Positions 30,298 to 38,287 of a stretch of DNA of 64,000 bases are shown one piece after another (the stretch's first letter is position 1; each line of letters opens with the position of its first letter). Made by a program: the position numbers and the translations under genes. This stretch comes from Sphingomonas sp. UNC305MFCol5.2. GTDB taxonomy: Bacteria; Pseudomonadota; Alphaproteobacteria; Sphingomonadales; Sphingomonadaceae. The notes below the pieces were generated by a model. It saw nothing but the letters and a program-made list of their open reading frames with translations. It was not told where the DNA came from and did not search any database. Location: NCBI RefSeq assembly GCF_000712135.1, contig NZ_JOOE01000006.1:2501-66500 (forward strand). Reading direction: 5' to 3'.

Positions 30298-30879
30298 TTA
30301 GCGGATCTGGCGGACCAACGCGGTGGCGGTGCGCACTTCGCGGGCAACCACGCCGGCGGTGAAGCGCTCGATGACGCTGCGTGTGCGTCGCATCGGCCGG
30401 GCTTCGGCATTGCGCGCAGTCGCCACCAGCCCGCTGCCCCAATTGTCCGCCAGCACGCGGACCCGGGCCGCCCGCAATGATCGCCGATCCTCGCTTCCGA
30501 GCACGATCGACGGAAAGGGGAGCGGGGTGCGCGGCGAAGCGAAGGTGTCGAGCAAGGCTTCGACACTTTCGCCCTGCTCGTCGATCGGCTGGAAGAACAA
30601 GGCGCCCGCGACACGCGAGACATAGGAGGCGGGCGACAGCCGCGCCCACCACGCCGTCGCGAAGCAGCTCGCGCCTTCGGCGATCAGCAGCACCGCGTCG
30701 TCGGCACGTGTCACTGCCGCATCGAGCTTCGCGGCGAGCAAATTGCGCTCCGATTGCGTACCTGCGCGATAGGGAATGTGCTCCCGCGCCGGCCCGGCGA
30801 ACAGGCTGCGCCACGGCGCGCTGGCAGCACCCGAGATTTCGACGAGCGACAGGTTGGCGGGAAGAGATAGCGCAGTCAT
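30298..30879 (-). CDS. RBBP9/YdeN-like serine-hydrolase-fold protein
   Basis: The 193-residue product has the small alpha/beta-hydrolase layout: a strand followed by AVLLIAEGASCFATAWWARL, then PLPFPSIVLGSEDRRS, which resemble the nucleophile elbow and the acid region of the RBBP9 family. The elbow reads G-A-S-C rather than the usual G-H-S-L-G, so activity is uncertain. The start at 30879 has GGAG about ten bases upstream; an ATG five codons earlier lacks a site. It is convergent with the secretion operon. Assignment is by weak resemblance. Confidence 0.55.
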   Translation of the reverse strand: MTALSLPANLSLVEISGAASAPWRSLFAGPAREHIPYRAGTQSERNLLAAKLDAAVTRADDAVLLIAEGASCFATAWWARLSPASYVSRVAGALFFQPIDEQGESVEALLDTFASPRTPLPFPSIVLGSEDRRSLRAARVRVLADNWGSGLVATARNAEARPMRRTRSVIERFTAGVVAREVRTATALVRQIR

Positions 30880-30979
30880 CAGGGCGCACTCCATCAGCTG
30901 ACAAGCAATCCTAATCCGATCCGGCGATTCCCGCCAGCGGATTCCCAGTCATCGAGTAGAGATTGAGCGCAAAAGCCGC

Positions 30980-31405
30980 TCAGGCCAGCGTATGGCTGAG
31001 CGTGATCTCGGCCTTGAGCAGCTTCGAGATCGGGCAATTGGCCTTGGCCCCGGCGGCGAGCTCGTCGAACTGCTCGGGCGAGATGCCCGGCACTTCGGCC
31101 TTCAATGTCAGGTCCGATCGCGTGACGGCGAAGCCGTCGCCTTGTTGCTCGAGCTTGACCGCCGCAGTCGTCTCGAGACTGCCTTCACTGAACCCCGCCC
31201 GCGCCAGCGCGAAGCTCAGCGCCATGGTGAAGCAGCCGGCATGCGCCGCGGCGATCAGCTCTTCGGGATTGGTGCCCTTCTCGTCGCCGAACCGCGTATT
31301 GTAGCTATAGGGCGTCGCGTCGAGCACGCCCGACGGCGTGTCGAGCTGGCCTTTGCCTTCCTTGCCGAAGCCCTGGTAGCGTGCGGTCGCGGTGCGTGTC
31401 GTCAC
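30980..31405 (-). CDS. OsmC-family peroxiredoxin
   Basis: The 141-residue protein contains both redox cysteines of the family, in AAHAGCFTMALS and in ANCPISKLLKAE. The N-terminal YQGFGKEGKG segment, with the PYSYNTRFGDEKGTNPEEL region, is characteristic of the OsmC branch. It reduces organic hydroperoxides in the cytoplasm, usually in stationary phase or under osmotic stress. A second, Ohr-type member is encoded at 55606. Confidence 0.93.
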   Translation of the reverse strand: MTTRTATARYQGFGKEGKGQLDTPSGVLDATPYSYNTRFGDEKGTNPEELIAAAHAGCFTMALSFALARAGFSEGSLETTAAVKLEQQGDGFAVTRSDLTLKAEVPGISPEQFDELAAGAKANCPISKLLKAEITLSHTLA

Positions 31406-31462
31406 GGATTTCCCCCTCGGATGTTGGGACGCGGCGACAACCTGCCGCCGCGGCCCCGATTG

Positions 31463-31867
31463 TCAACGGCAGCGCACGTCGTTCTTGTCGATCGCCGCGC
31501 CGGCCGCGGCGCCGGCTGCGGCACCCAGCACCGTGCCCAGCAGCTCCGAACCGCCCGGTGCGATGATGTTGCCCAGCACACCGCCGGCCACGCCGCCGAC
31601 GATCAGCCCGGTCGTTCCGTCCGAACGGCGGCAATAATAGCGCCCGTCCCGGCCGCGATAGACCCGTTCGTCTCGCGACAGGCGGCGTTCGCGATAGCTG
31701 CGGTCGTCGCGATAATAGCGATCGGCATAATAGCCGCCATACGCGGGGTCGGGCCGATTCCAGTCATAGCTGCGATAGCCGCTGTCATAGCTCGACGTGC
31801 CATAGCCCGTGTCCGCACAGCCGGCGAGTGTGCCGGCGGCGAGTAATCCCAACAACATGGTGCGCAT
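31463..31867 (-). CDS. Glycine-zipper 2TM lipoprotein
   Basis: The 134-residue protein has a lipoprotein signal (LLGLLAAGTLAGC, lipobox LAGC). A Tyr/Arg/Asp-rich middle (YYADRYYRDDRSYRERR) and a glycine-zipper segment (GLIVGGVAGGVLGNIIAPGG ... VLGAAAGAAAGAAI) of the 17-kDa-antigen type follow. Such proteins sit in the cell envelope; a precise role is unknown. The start at 31867 gives the lipoprotein signal. Confidence 0.85.
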   Translation of the reverse strand: MRTMLLGLLAAGTLAGCADTGYGTSSYDSGYRSYDWNRPDPAYGGYYADRYYRDDRSYRERRLSRDERVYRGRDGRYYCRRSDGTTGLIVGGVAGGVLGNIIAPGGSELLGTVLGAAAGAAAGAAIDKNDVRCR

Positions 31868-32001
31868 ATCTACTCTCCCATGAAGATGTCCATGACAAGG
31901 GAATGCATGGCGCCGGGGAAAGTTGCGCTGGCGCTCCGATCGGGAGGGCGCGAAGTCGAGCCGTTCGTCCTCGCGCGTCTCGCCCTCGACCAAGTGTGCC
32001 G

Positions 32002-32487
32002 TCAGGCTTCGGCCTGCAGCCGCGCGATGATCTCGCGCACCCGCACCAGCGCCTCTGGCTCGCCGTCCACCCAGAAACGGCGCTTGTCGGCGGGATCGGG
32101 AGTCCGCGTGAGCAGACCGAGCGTCTCGAGCCGCTCGACATGCCGCAGCGCCGTGGTCGTCGGCACGCCCGAGGCATGGCACAGCCCCGAGACCGAGACT
32201 GCGCGGCGCTCGTCGGCGGCCACCACCAGATCGAGCAGCATGTCCCACGCGGGATCGCGGAACACCGGCTTGCCGAGCAGTTCGTTCCGGCGCAGGCGGA
32301 TAGCGCGCATCCCCGCCGCGAACTGCGTGACCGATTTATAGGATGGCTTGTTCAGCTTCGCCGCGACCGCATCCTGGAGGAACGAGATCGCCGCGTCTGC
32401 GTCTCCTCCGCGCTGTGCGGCGATCGCCTCGACCAGCTGCATCAGCCGGAGCAACTGTTCCCTGGAAAGCACGACGTGCGCGCCCAT
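32002..32487 (-). CDS. MarR-like winged-helix regulator
   Basis: The 161-residue protein has a C-terminal winged helix with VSVSGLCHASGVPTTTALRHVERLETLGLLTRTPDPADKRRF, split here as GVPTTTALRHVERL and GLLTRTPDPADKRR. The latter is the wing motif of MarR-type regulators. The N-terminal half (helical, about residues 1-90) is not recognised. The start at 32487 follows GAAGGGG; an ATG 20 codons earlier is possible. Target unknown. Confidence 0.8.
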   Translation of the reverse strand: MGAHVVLSREQLLRLMQLVEAIAAQRGGDADAAISFLQDAVAAKLNKPSYKSVTQFAAGMRAIRLRRNELLGKPVFRDPAWDMLLDLVVAADERRAVSVSGLCHASGVPTTTALRHVERLETLGLLTRTPDPADKRRFWVDGEPEALVRVREIIARLQAEA

Positions 32488-32660
32488 CGACGATGCCCCT
32501 TCGGTGGTTGCCGGGGCGGCTGTGGCGAAGGGGGCGGGGCGTGGCAAGCATGTGATAGACTTAACGGGCAGGAAACTGTGGACGGCATCGGAACCTTGTT
32601 TCCGCCAGGTTTCCGTAGCGTCATTTGATCAGTCCTTTAGCGGATCACAGTCCCAGTCCT

Positions 32661-32774
32661 TCAAGGAATAACGCCAGCGCGAAGCTCCAGCCACGCCTCG
32701 ATTTCGGCGGGCGCCATGTTCACTACCTCCTCGAAGCGCCCATGGACCCGCACATGATCGTCCTGCTTCGTCAT
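32661..32774 (-). pseudogene. Truncated DUF3140-like gene
   Basis: A 37-codon frame reads DDHVRVHGRFEEVVNMAPAE and IEAWLELRAG. This resembles the N-terminal part of DUF3140 proteins, which usually continue with a basic C-terminus. It stops early at TGA (32661-32663). It could be a short remnant or simply resemble the family by chance. Confidence 0.35.
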
Positions 32775-32813
32775 GGTGAGCGAAGCGCGGCGGGCTGCGA
32801 AACGTTCCCCGCC

Positions 32814-33275
32814 TCAATCGGCGTAGAGCGCCGCCTCCGCCGCGCGCCGCTTGGTCAGGCCGGGCAGCACCTTGCCCGCCGCCTTGTTCCACCGCCCGAA
32901 TTGCTGTTGCGCGCCCGCAAAGTCGCCTGCTTTGTGGAGCCGCAGCAAGGTGCTGTTCGCCAAATTGGTCACGCCGACATTGTAGGCGAAGCTCACCATC
33001 GCATCGAACTGATGCTGGCTGGTTGGCGACGTGCCGATCACCCTGGAAACCTTGGCCGCAAAGCCGGCGAGGTCCTGCGCCAATCGGTCGTCGCATTGTT
33101 GCTGGGTCCAGATCACGCCCGGCTTGATGTCCACACCCGTGGTGCCCCAGCCGATCGTCCAGGGATCACTGCCGGTTCCAGGATCGGGATAGGCAATGAA
33201 CCTGCCATCCGCCTGTTTCTTCGCGCAGCCTTCGAATTGTTGCACCAGCGCGGTGCACGCGGAACTTGGCGTCAT
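32814..33275 (-). CDS. Phage-type lysozyme (GH24 family)
   Basis: The 153-residue product has the GH24 catalytic arrangement. Glu sits in VQQFEGC near the N-terminus and Asp/Thr in YPDPGTGSDPWTIGWGTT, and QFDAMVSFAYNVG is a conserved structural helix. It would hydrolyse peptidoglycan as an endolysin. No signal peptide or holin gene is visible. The start at 33275 follows GGGGGAAG. No other phage gene is adjacent, so it may be a domesticated phage gene. Confidence 0.88.
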   Translation of the reverse strand: MTPSSACTALVQQFEGCAKKQADGRFIAYPDPGTGSDPWTIGWGTTGVDIKPGVIWTQQQCDDRLAQDLAGFAAKVSRVIGTSPTSQHQFDAMVSFAYNVGVTNLANSTLLRLHKAGDFAGAQQQFGRWNKAAGKVLPGLTKRRAAEAALYAD

Positions 33276-33389
33276 CGGAACTTCCCCCAAAGTCGATTTG
33301 GAATGTATCGGATCAACTTGCGCATTTGGCCATCATCTTTGCATCCAGAGTGGTTGCAGGGCGGGCGAGGGCGCGCCTAAAGGCGACGG

Positions 33390-34127
33390 ATGGCCAAGCA
33401 GCGCGCAGATCAGATGCTCGTCGACCGGGGGCTGGCCGAGAGCCGCACCCGCGCGCAGGCGCTGATCATGGCGGGGCTCGTCTTCGCGGGCGATCGCAAG
33501 GTCGACAAATCGGGCCAGCAACTGGCCGAAAACGTAGTGCTCGAGATACGCGGCCGCGATCATCCCTGGGTCTCACGCGGCGGCATAAAGTTGGCGCACG
33601 CGCTCGATCATTTCGGCTGGGACGTGGCCGGCGCGGTGGCGATCGACGTCGGCTCGTCGACCGGCGGCTTCACCGACGTGCTGCTCAGCCGCGGCGCGGC
33701 GCGCGTCTATGCCGTCGACAGCGGCACCAACCAGCTCGCCTGGAAGCTCCGTCAGGACCCGCGTGTCGTGGTCCACGAGCAGACCAGCGCGCGCGTGCTC
33801 ACCGAAGCGCATATCCCCGAGGCCGTCGACCTGATCGTCTGCGACGCCAGCTTCATCGGCCTCGCCAAGGTGCTCGAAGTGCCGTTCCGCTTCGCCAAAC
33901 CGAACGCCCGGCTGGCCGCGCTTATCAAGCCGCAGTTCGAGGCCGGGCGCGAGGAAGTGGGCAAGGGCGGCGTGGTCCGCGATCCGGCGGTGCACGAGCG
34001 GGTGTGCCGCGAAGTCGCCGAATGGGTGGCCGCGCAAGGCTGGCGCGTCCTCGGCATAACTCCCAGCCCGATCACTGGGCCGGAGGGCAATATCGAATTC
34101 CTGATCGGGGCAGAGCGCGGCGGCTGA
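33390..34127 (+). CDS. tlyA: TlyA-family rRNA (cytidine-2'-O)-methyltransferase
   Basis: The 245-residue protein starts with an S4 RNA-binding domain (RADQMLVDRGLAESRTRAQALIMAG, split as MLVDRGLAESRTRAQ). It continues with a FtsJ-type SAM domain whose SAM loop is AIDVGSSTGGFTDVLL; the catalytic Lys/Asp region is VCDASFIGL and ALIKPQFE. TlyA methylates cytidines in 16S and 23S rRNA, which affects capreomycin sensitivity in other bacteria; this role is established for relatives, not tested here. Confidence 0.92.
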   Translation: MAKQRADQMLVDRGLAESRTRAQALIMAGLVFAGDRKVDKSGQQLAENVVLEIRGRDHPWVSRGGIKLAHALDHFGWDVAGAVAIDVGSSTGGFTDVLLSRGAARVYAVDSGTNQLAWKLRQDPRVVVHEQTSARVLTEAHIPEAVDLIVCDASFIGLAKVLEVPFRFAKPNARLAALIKPQFEAGREEVGKGGVVRDPAVHERVCREVAEWVAAQGWRVLGITPSPITGPEGNIEFLIGAERGG

Positions 34128-34189
34128 CTAGCTCAGGCGCATAAATGCGAACGCGGCAAACCCCTAATAGCGGACGAAGGCAGCGCGGT

Positions 34190-34276
34190 TCAGGTGACCG
34201 TGAACGCGTTGCCGGCGACGAGCCTATCGGCGATCCCGTTGATATCGACGTTGCGGCGCTTACCCTTGGCCGTCAT
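34190..34276 (-). CDS. Possible 28-residue basic microprotein
   Basis: A short frame encodes MTAKGKRRNVDINGIADRLV followed by AGNAFTVT and a stop. It starts inside the end of the HTH regulator gene, overlapping by 17 bases, and has GGAG eight bases before its ATG, as expected for translational coupling. No family is recognised, and a chance frame is possible. Confidence 0.35.
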   Translation of the reverse strand: MTAKGKRRNVDINGIADRLVAGNAFTVT

Positions 34277-34457
34277 TGAAAATCTCCTCGATCGGCATTC
34301 CGAACAGACGCGCAATGCGGAAGGCCAGCGGCAGCAAGGGGTCGTGCTTGCCCGTCTCGATCGCGTTGATCGCCTGACGCGAGACGTCGAGCTGCACCGC
34401 CAGTTGGGCCTGACTCCAGTTTCGCTCCGCGCGCAGGACCTTCAGACGGTTGTTCAC
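34260..34457 (-). CDS. XRE-type helix-turn-helix regulator
   Basis: The 65-residue product is a stand-alone HTH_3 domain: RLKVLRAERNWSQAQLAVQL, then DVSRQAINAIETGKHDP and FRIARLFGMPIEEIF. Its GTG start overlaps the TGA of the upstream membrane protein (GTGA), so the two are co-translated. Regulators of this length paired with a small integral-membrane protein are common. They usually control their own operon, and the inverted repeat at 34924-34947 is a likely binding site. Confidence 0.92.
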   Translation of the reverse strand: MNNRLKVLRAERNWSQAQLAVQLDVSRQAINAIETGKHDPLLPLAFRIARLFGMPIEEIFNDGQG

Positions 34458-34873
34458 GACCCGGTGCCCCGGGCACGCGTGTAGAAATAGCCGAACGACC
34501 AGGAGGCGACGAGCACGCCAATCGTCGCATACGACGACACGGCCCCCAGTTTGGCGGCGAACAGCATCTGCCAGAGTGCGAGCGCGAAGAGCATGGTGAA
34601 CATGGCAATGAATGCCGACTTGGTTAGCGTATGGAATACGAAATCGTCGGCGTGCTTCTGATCGAACCGTGTGGTGACGATGGCCACCAGCCCGGCCGCA
34701 ACGATAGCGCCGACAAGTGCGGCGCCCTTGGTCAGCGGTTGGGTAGCGGGCGAAATCGCGGGGTAAGCTCGACTCGCGTCGAGCACGACTCCGATCACAC
34801 CGAGAGTGCCCGAGAGGGCGAACAGGCAATCAAACAGCAACGGTGAGTAGAGTCTTTTCACGAAGCCGGGCAT
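34454..34873 (-). CDS. Small integral membrane protein paired with the HTH regulator
   Basis: The 139-residue protein has about four hydrophobic helices (for example LFDCLFALSGTLGVIGVVL, GAALVGAIVAAGLVAIVTT and FIAMFTMLFALALWQMLF). No family is certain, although it resembles the DUF2178-type proteins found next to short HTH regulators. The start at 34873 has GGAGG five bases upstream, better than the ATG at 34891. It overlaps the regulator by four bases and may sense a membrane signal. Confidence 0.75.
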   Translation of the reverse strand: MPGFVKRLYSPLLFDCLFALSGTLGVIGVVLDASRAYPAISPATQPLTKGAALVGAIVAAGLVAIVTTRFDQKHADDFVFHTLTKSAFIAMFTMLFALALWQMLFAAKLGAVSSYATIGVLVASWSFGYFYTRARGTGS

Positions 34874-34923
34874 CGCCACCTCCATTAGCATGTAAGGTTT
34901 ACCTGACTACCGAAGGTCGCGGG

Positions 34924-34947
34924 TTATGTCAATATAACCTGACATAA
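34924..34947. promoter_or_regulatory. Inverted-repeat operator of the HTH/membrane-protein operon
   Basis: TTATGTCA and TGACATAA are perfect 8-base arms with an 8-base spacer, and a second nested repeat (GGTTAT / ATAACC) overlaps them. A TTGACA hexamer on the minus strand lies inside the repeat, about 55 bases from the membrane-protein start. This is consistent with repression at the -35 region. Confidence 0.6.
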
Positions 34948-35157
34948 AGTCGCGATTCTTTGTCACTTAGCTCGGAAACGGCTAGCGTCCGCTTCCACTA
35001 ATCCCGGTCGTTCTCACAAGACTTCTGCCCGACACCCTCCAGAGAGAGCCAAGGCGCCGCCTGCCGCCATCACATCTTTGCGACTGCGCATTCTTTCGAT
35101 TAGGGGATCGTTCCGGGGACGATGCGTGTTTCACGCGTCGGAAAGGGAGGAACCAGG

Positions 35158-35715
35158 TTGAGAGAGATCGCGTCCAGGGGGCAGTTGCGGCTCGCTTATT
35201 TTCGCTGGGCCATCGTCACGGTCCCGTTCATGTTGCTGCTGGGGCTCGGGTTCGGCTCGCTGGTGCCGAGTGGCGACGCGAATCCCTGGTTCGTCCAGCT
35301 CGCGAAGCCCGCGATCATGCCTCCCGGTTGGGCGTTCGCCGCCGCGTGGGCGATCCTCTACGTGCTGATGGGCCTCGCGCTGGCGATGGTGATCAACGCG
35401 CGCGGATCGCGCGGCCGCGGCCTCGCGCTGCTCTTCTTCGTCGCCCAGCTCGCGATCAACCTGGCCTGGACCCCGGTCTTCTTCGGCCTGCATAAGGTCG
35501 ATATTGCATTGCTGATGCTCGGCGCTCTGCTCGTGCTGGTGCTGCTGACGATCCTGCTGTTCTGGCGCGTCCGGAAGGTGGCGGGCGCGCTGCTGGTGCC
35601 GTATTTCGGGTGGCTCTGCTTCGCCCTCGTGCTGTTCTGGCAGATCGATGCACTCAATCCGGACGCCGGGTCCCTTGTACCTTCGCGCTCGGTTGACCAG
35701 ATTGAGATCCGTTGA
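35158..35715 (+). CDS. TspO/MBR-family membrane protein
   Basis: The 185-residue product has five hydrophobic helices and the family landmarks PWFVQLAKPAIMPPGWAFAAAW and YVLMGLALAMVI, plus NLAWTPVFFGLHKVD; each is characteristic of TspO, the tryptophan-rich outer-membrane or translocator protein that binds tetrapyrroles. The TTG at 35158 is preferred because GGGAGG lies seven bases upstream and REIASRGQLRL resembles relatives' N-termini; an ATG at 35122 is the alternative. It is followed within 22 bases by the UbiK-like gene. Confidence 0.9.
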   Translation: MREIASRGQLRLAYFRWAIVTVPFMLLLGLGFGSLVPSGDANPWFVQLAKPAIMPPGWAFAAAWAILYVLMGLALAMVINARGSRGRGLALLFFVAQLAINLAWTPVFFGLHKVDIALLMLGALLVLVLLTILLFWRVRKVAGALLVPYFGWLCFALVLFWQIDALNPDAGSLVPSRSVDQIEIR

Positions 35716-35736
35716 AGTTCGTTTAGGAAGCTGAAG

Positions 35737-36030
35737 ATGCAGACCGACAACCGCCTGTTCGACGATTTCGTCAAGTTCGTGAACGGTGCGGCGGGCACCG
35801 TGGCCGGCATGGCGCGCGAGACCGAGGCCTCGGCCCGCGAGCGCGCGCGCGAATGGATCGGCGGACTCGATTTCGTGTCGCGCGAGGAATTCGACGCGGT
35901 CAAGGCGATGGCAGTCGCGGCGCGGGACGAGAATGATGCGCTCGCGGCGCGGATCGCCGCGCTCGAGGCGCAGCTCGGCGGCGCGGCGAAGCCCGCACGC
36001 GCGCCCAAGGCTCCGAAGGCAGACGCTTGA
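35737..36030 (+). CDS. UbiK/BMFP-family accessory factor
   Basis: This is a 97-residue, highly charged helical protein. The central REEFDAVKAMAVAARDEN and the C-terminal coiled coil ALAARIAALEAQLGG are typical of UbiK (formerly BMFP). In other bacteria it helps ubiquinone biosynthesis under aerobic conditions and associates with membranes. The Lys/Pro/Ala tail (KPARAPKAPKADA) is usual for alphaproteobacterial members. It lies close behind the TspO gene and probably shares its transcript. Confidence 0.85.
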   Translation: MQTDNRLFDDFVKFVNGAAGTVAGMARETEASARERAREWIGGLDFVSREEFDAVKAMAVAARDENDALAARIAALEAQLGGAAKPARAPKAPKADA

Positions 36031-36151
36031 ACCAACCGGTTAACGACCGCTTGTCCACAGCTTTTCGACAGGGTTGCGAACCGCGCGCTTGTGCCCTCGG
36101 GGCGCGATTGGCAGGATTCCGCTCAGCCAATCCCGGCATGTGGAGGTAAGG

Positions 36152-36655
36152 ATGTTGGACGAGGCCGAATACGACCGCGACGACGCCGCGCCGATCGACA
36201 TGCTCGAGAATTATTTCGCGGCGCATGGCTGGACCTTCGAGCGCGAGGACGACGAGATCGTCGCCAAGTTCAAGGGCAGCTGGACCGAATATGAGCTGCG
36301 CGCGATCTGGCGCGAGGACGATGGCGTCCTCCAGTTCCTCGCTTTCCCCGACATCCGCGTGGCCGACGAGCGCCGCGCCGCGGTCTATGAGACGATCGGG
36401 CTGGTCAACGAGCAGCTCTGGATCGGCCATTTCGAATTGTGGTCGGCGAGCGGCATCCTGCTCTTCCGTCACGCTGCGCTGATCGACGGCGCGGGCGAGC
36501 CGACGTTGACGCTCAACCAGGCCGAGTTGCTGGTCGAAAGCGCGATCGACGAGTGCGAACGCTTCTATCCGGTGTTCCAGTTCGTATTGTGGGGCGGCAA
36601 GAGCCCTGCCGAGGCGATCGCCGCCGCGCTGATCGAGACGCAGGGCGAAGCGTGA
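36152..36655 (+). CDS. YbjN-domain protein
   Basis: The 167-residue acidic protein contains the YbjN fold, with NYFAAHGWTFEREDDEIVAK at the start and SAIDECERFYPVFQFVLWGG near the end. It resembles type III secretion chaperones structurally; in other bacteria YbjN affects stress and motility. The start at 36152 follows GGAGGTAAGG. Its stop overlaps the GTG start of proC (GTGA), so the two are translated together, an arrangement often seen in sphingomonads. Confidence 0.85.
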   Translation: MLDEAEYDRDDAAPIDMLENYFAAHGWTFEREDDEIVAKFKGSWTEYELRAIWREDDGVLQFLAFPDIRVADERRAAVYETIGLVNEQLWIGHFELWSASGILLFRHAALIDGAGEPTLTLNQAELLVESAIDECERFYPVFQFVLWGGKSPAEAIAAALIETQGEA

Positions 36656-37449
36656 GCGCGCCGGAGCCGCTGCGGCTCTGGCTGCTCGGCTGCGGCAACA
36701 TGGCCGGGGCGATGCTCCGCCGCTGGATCGAAAGCGGCGCGGTCGCAGCGGAGAACGTCTTCGTCGTCAATCGCCACGATCGCGAACTTCCCGCCGGCGT
36801 CCGCCAGGGCAGGGCGTTTCCCGACGAGCCGGCGCCCGATTTCGTCCAGCTGGGCATGAAGCCACAACAACTCGACGACGTCGCCACGCTCATCGCTTCC
36901 CTCCCCTCGGGCGGGGTGCCGCTGATCTCGATCCTCGCCGGCGCCGAAGTGGCGACGCTCGAGGCGCGCTTTCCCGGCCATCCGGTCATCCGCGCCATGC
37001 CCAATCTGCCGGTCGCGCTCGGCAAGGGCGTCGTCGGGCTCCATGGCGCGCGCGCGCCCGGCATCGACGAATTGATGGCGCCGCTCGGTCTCGTCGAGTG
37101 GATTAACGACGAGAATTTGTTCGAAGCGGTCACCACGCTCTCGGGCTGCGGCCCGGCCTTTGTCTACCGCTTCATCGATGCGCTGGCCGAGGCGGGTGCC
37201 GCGCTCGGCATGCAGTCCGATCAGGCGCAGCGCCTGGCAGTCGCGACGGTGGAGGGGGCGGGCCTGCTCGCCGCCCAGGCCGATGCGCCGCCCTCGGTGC
37301 TCGCCGATCGCGTCGCCAGCCCCGGGGGTTCGACCCGGCAGGGTCTCAACGTCCTCGACCGCGACGATGCGCTCAAGGCGCTGCTGCGCGAGACTCTCGC
37401 AGCCTCGCAGCGTCGCAATGCCGAGATGGCCGCCGAGGCACGCAAATAG
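36652..37449 (+). CDS. proC: Pyrroline-5-carboxylate reductase
   Basis: The 265-residue enzyme has an N-terminal NAD(P)-binding fold (LWLLGCGNMAGAMLRRW) and the conserved signature in SGCGPAFVYRFIDALAEAG. It ends with VASPGGSTRQGLNVL, the ProC motif. It carries out the last step of proline synthesis, reducing pyrroline-5-carboxylate with NAD(P)H in the cytoplasm. It starts at GTG inside the last codons of the YbjN gene. Confidence 0.95.
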   Translation: MSAPEPLRLWLLGCGNMAGAMLRRWIESGAVAAENVFVVNRHDRELPAGVRQGRAFPDEPAPDFVQLGMKPQQLDDVATLIASLPSGGVPLISILAGAEVATLEARFPGHPVIRAMPNLPVALGKGVVGLHGARAPGIDELMAPLGLVEWINDENLFEAVTTLSGCGPAFVYRFIDALAEAGAALGMQSDQAQRLAVATVEGAGLLAAQADAPPSVLADRVASPGGSTRQGLNVLDRDDALKALLRETLAASQRRNAEMAAEARK

Positions 37450-37599
37450 ACTTTGTTCCTGTTTTGTGCTATAGCCTTGGCGGCTCTTTGAATTCGTCGG
37501 GAAGTCCATAGGCGGCCACGCAACTTTCTTGCTCATTCGCGCAACGAAAGAAGCGAATCCGCGGGAAAAGTGCGAAGTTAAGCCTCGGAAATCCTACAC

Positions 37600-37624
37600 G
37601 GAACGCTGGCCCTCGCGATTTGTT
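37600..37624 (+). promoter_or_regulatory. Possible EcfG-type promoter before the hemerythrin gene
   Basis: GGAAC, 16 bases, then TGTT resembles the alphaproteobacterial general-stress promoter (GGAAC-N16/17-CGTT), with one mismatch. It lies about 35 bases before the start of the gene. Confidence 0.3.
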
Positions 37625-37657
37625 TTGCTTCCGACTCACGCATGAACGGAGGCGGTA

Positions 37658-38278
37658 ATGGCGACGACCACGGCGACGCGCGACAGCAAGGGACGTTTCA
37701 AGGGCTCCTCTTCGTCGAAGAGCAATGAGGGGCGGTCGAGCAATCTCGGCATGGTCGCCGGTGCGGTGGCCGGTGGCGCGGCGCTCGGCATTCTCGCGAT
37801 GTTCGGCCGCAAGGCCGCGGTGCAGGCGCCGACCGCGCTCGCCGGCAATTGGGACGAGGCGCTCGTCGTCGAACACCAGGCCACGCTCAAGGTCTTCGAC
37901 ACGATCGAGGCGACCGACGAGCACAATACGGTCAAGCGGGCGATGCTGCTCTCGCATCTCAAACATGCTTTGCTCAAGCACGCGGTCGAGGAAGAGAATG
38001 TCATCTATCCCGCGCTCCGCGAGATCGGCCAGCGCGACGCCGCCGATGCGCTCACCAAAGAGCATGGCTATGTGAAGCAGTATCTCTACGAGCTGGAGAA
38101 TACGCCCGCCGCGTCACCTGACTGGATCGCCAAGGTCCGGGAATTCCGCGCCGATATCGAAAAGCACATGCAGGAGGAAGAGATGCACCTCTTCCCGATG
38201 CTCCGCTCGCAGCTCTCGGAAGAGAAGAACAAGGCGCTCACGATGACGATGAACAAGGAAGGCTTCAAGGTCGCCTGA
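37658..38278 (+). CDS. Hemerythrin HHE-domain protein with N-terminal membrane segment
   Basis: The 206-residue product has a glycine-rich hydrophobic stretch (about residues 30-48, GMVAGAVAGGAALGILAMF). A four-helix HHE domain follows, with iron-ligand candidates His in VVEHQATL, His in KHAVEEENVIYP, His in KEHGYVKQ and HMQEEEMHLFP. Hemerythrin domains bind a di-iron centre and can carry or sense oxygen or handle nitric oxide and peroxides. A GGAGG site precedes the ATG. A second hemerythrin gene lies at 42460. Confidence 0.9.
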   Translation: MATTTATRDSKGRFKGSSSSKSNEGRSSNLGMVAGAVAGGAALGILAMFGRKAAVQAPTALAGNWDEALVVEHQATLKVFDTIEATDEHNTVKRAMLLSHLKHALLKHAVEEENVIYPALREIGQRDAADALTKEHGYVKQYLYELENTPAASPDWIAKVREFRADIEKHMQEEEMHLFPMLRSQLSEEKNKALTMTMNKEGFKVA

Positions 38279-38287
38279 GCGCGCTGC

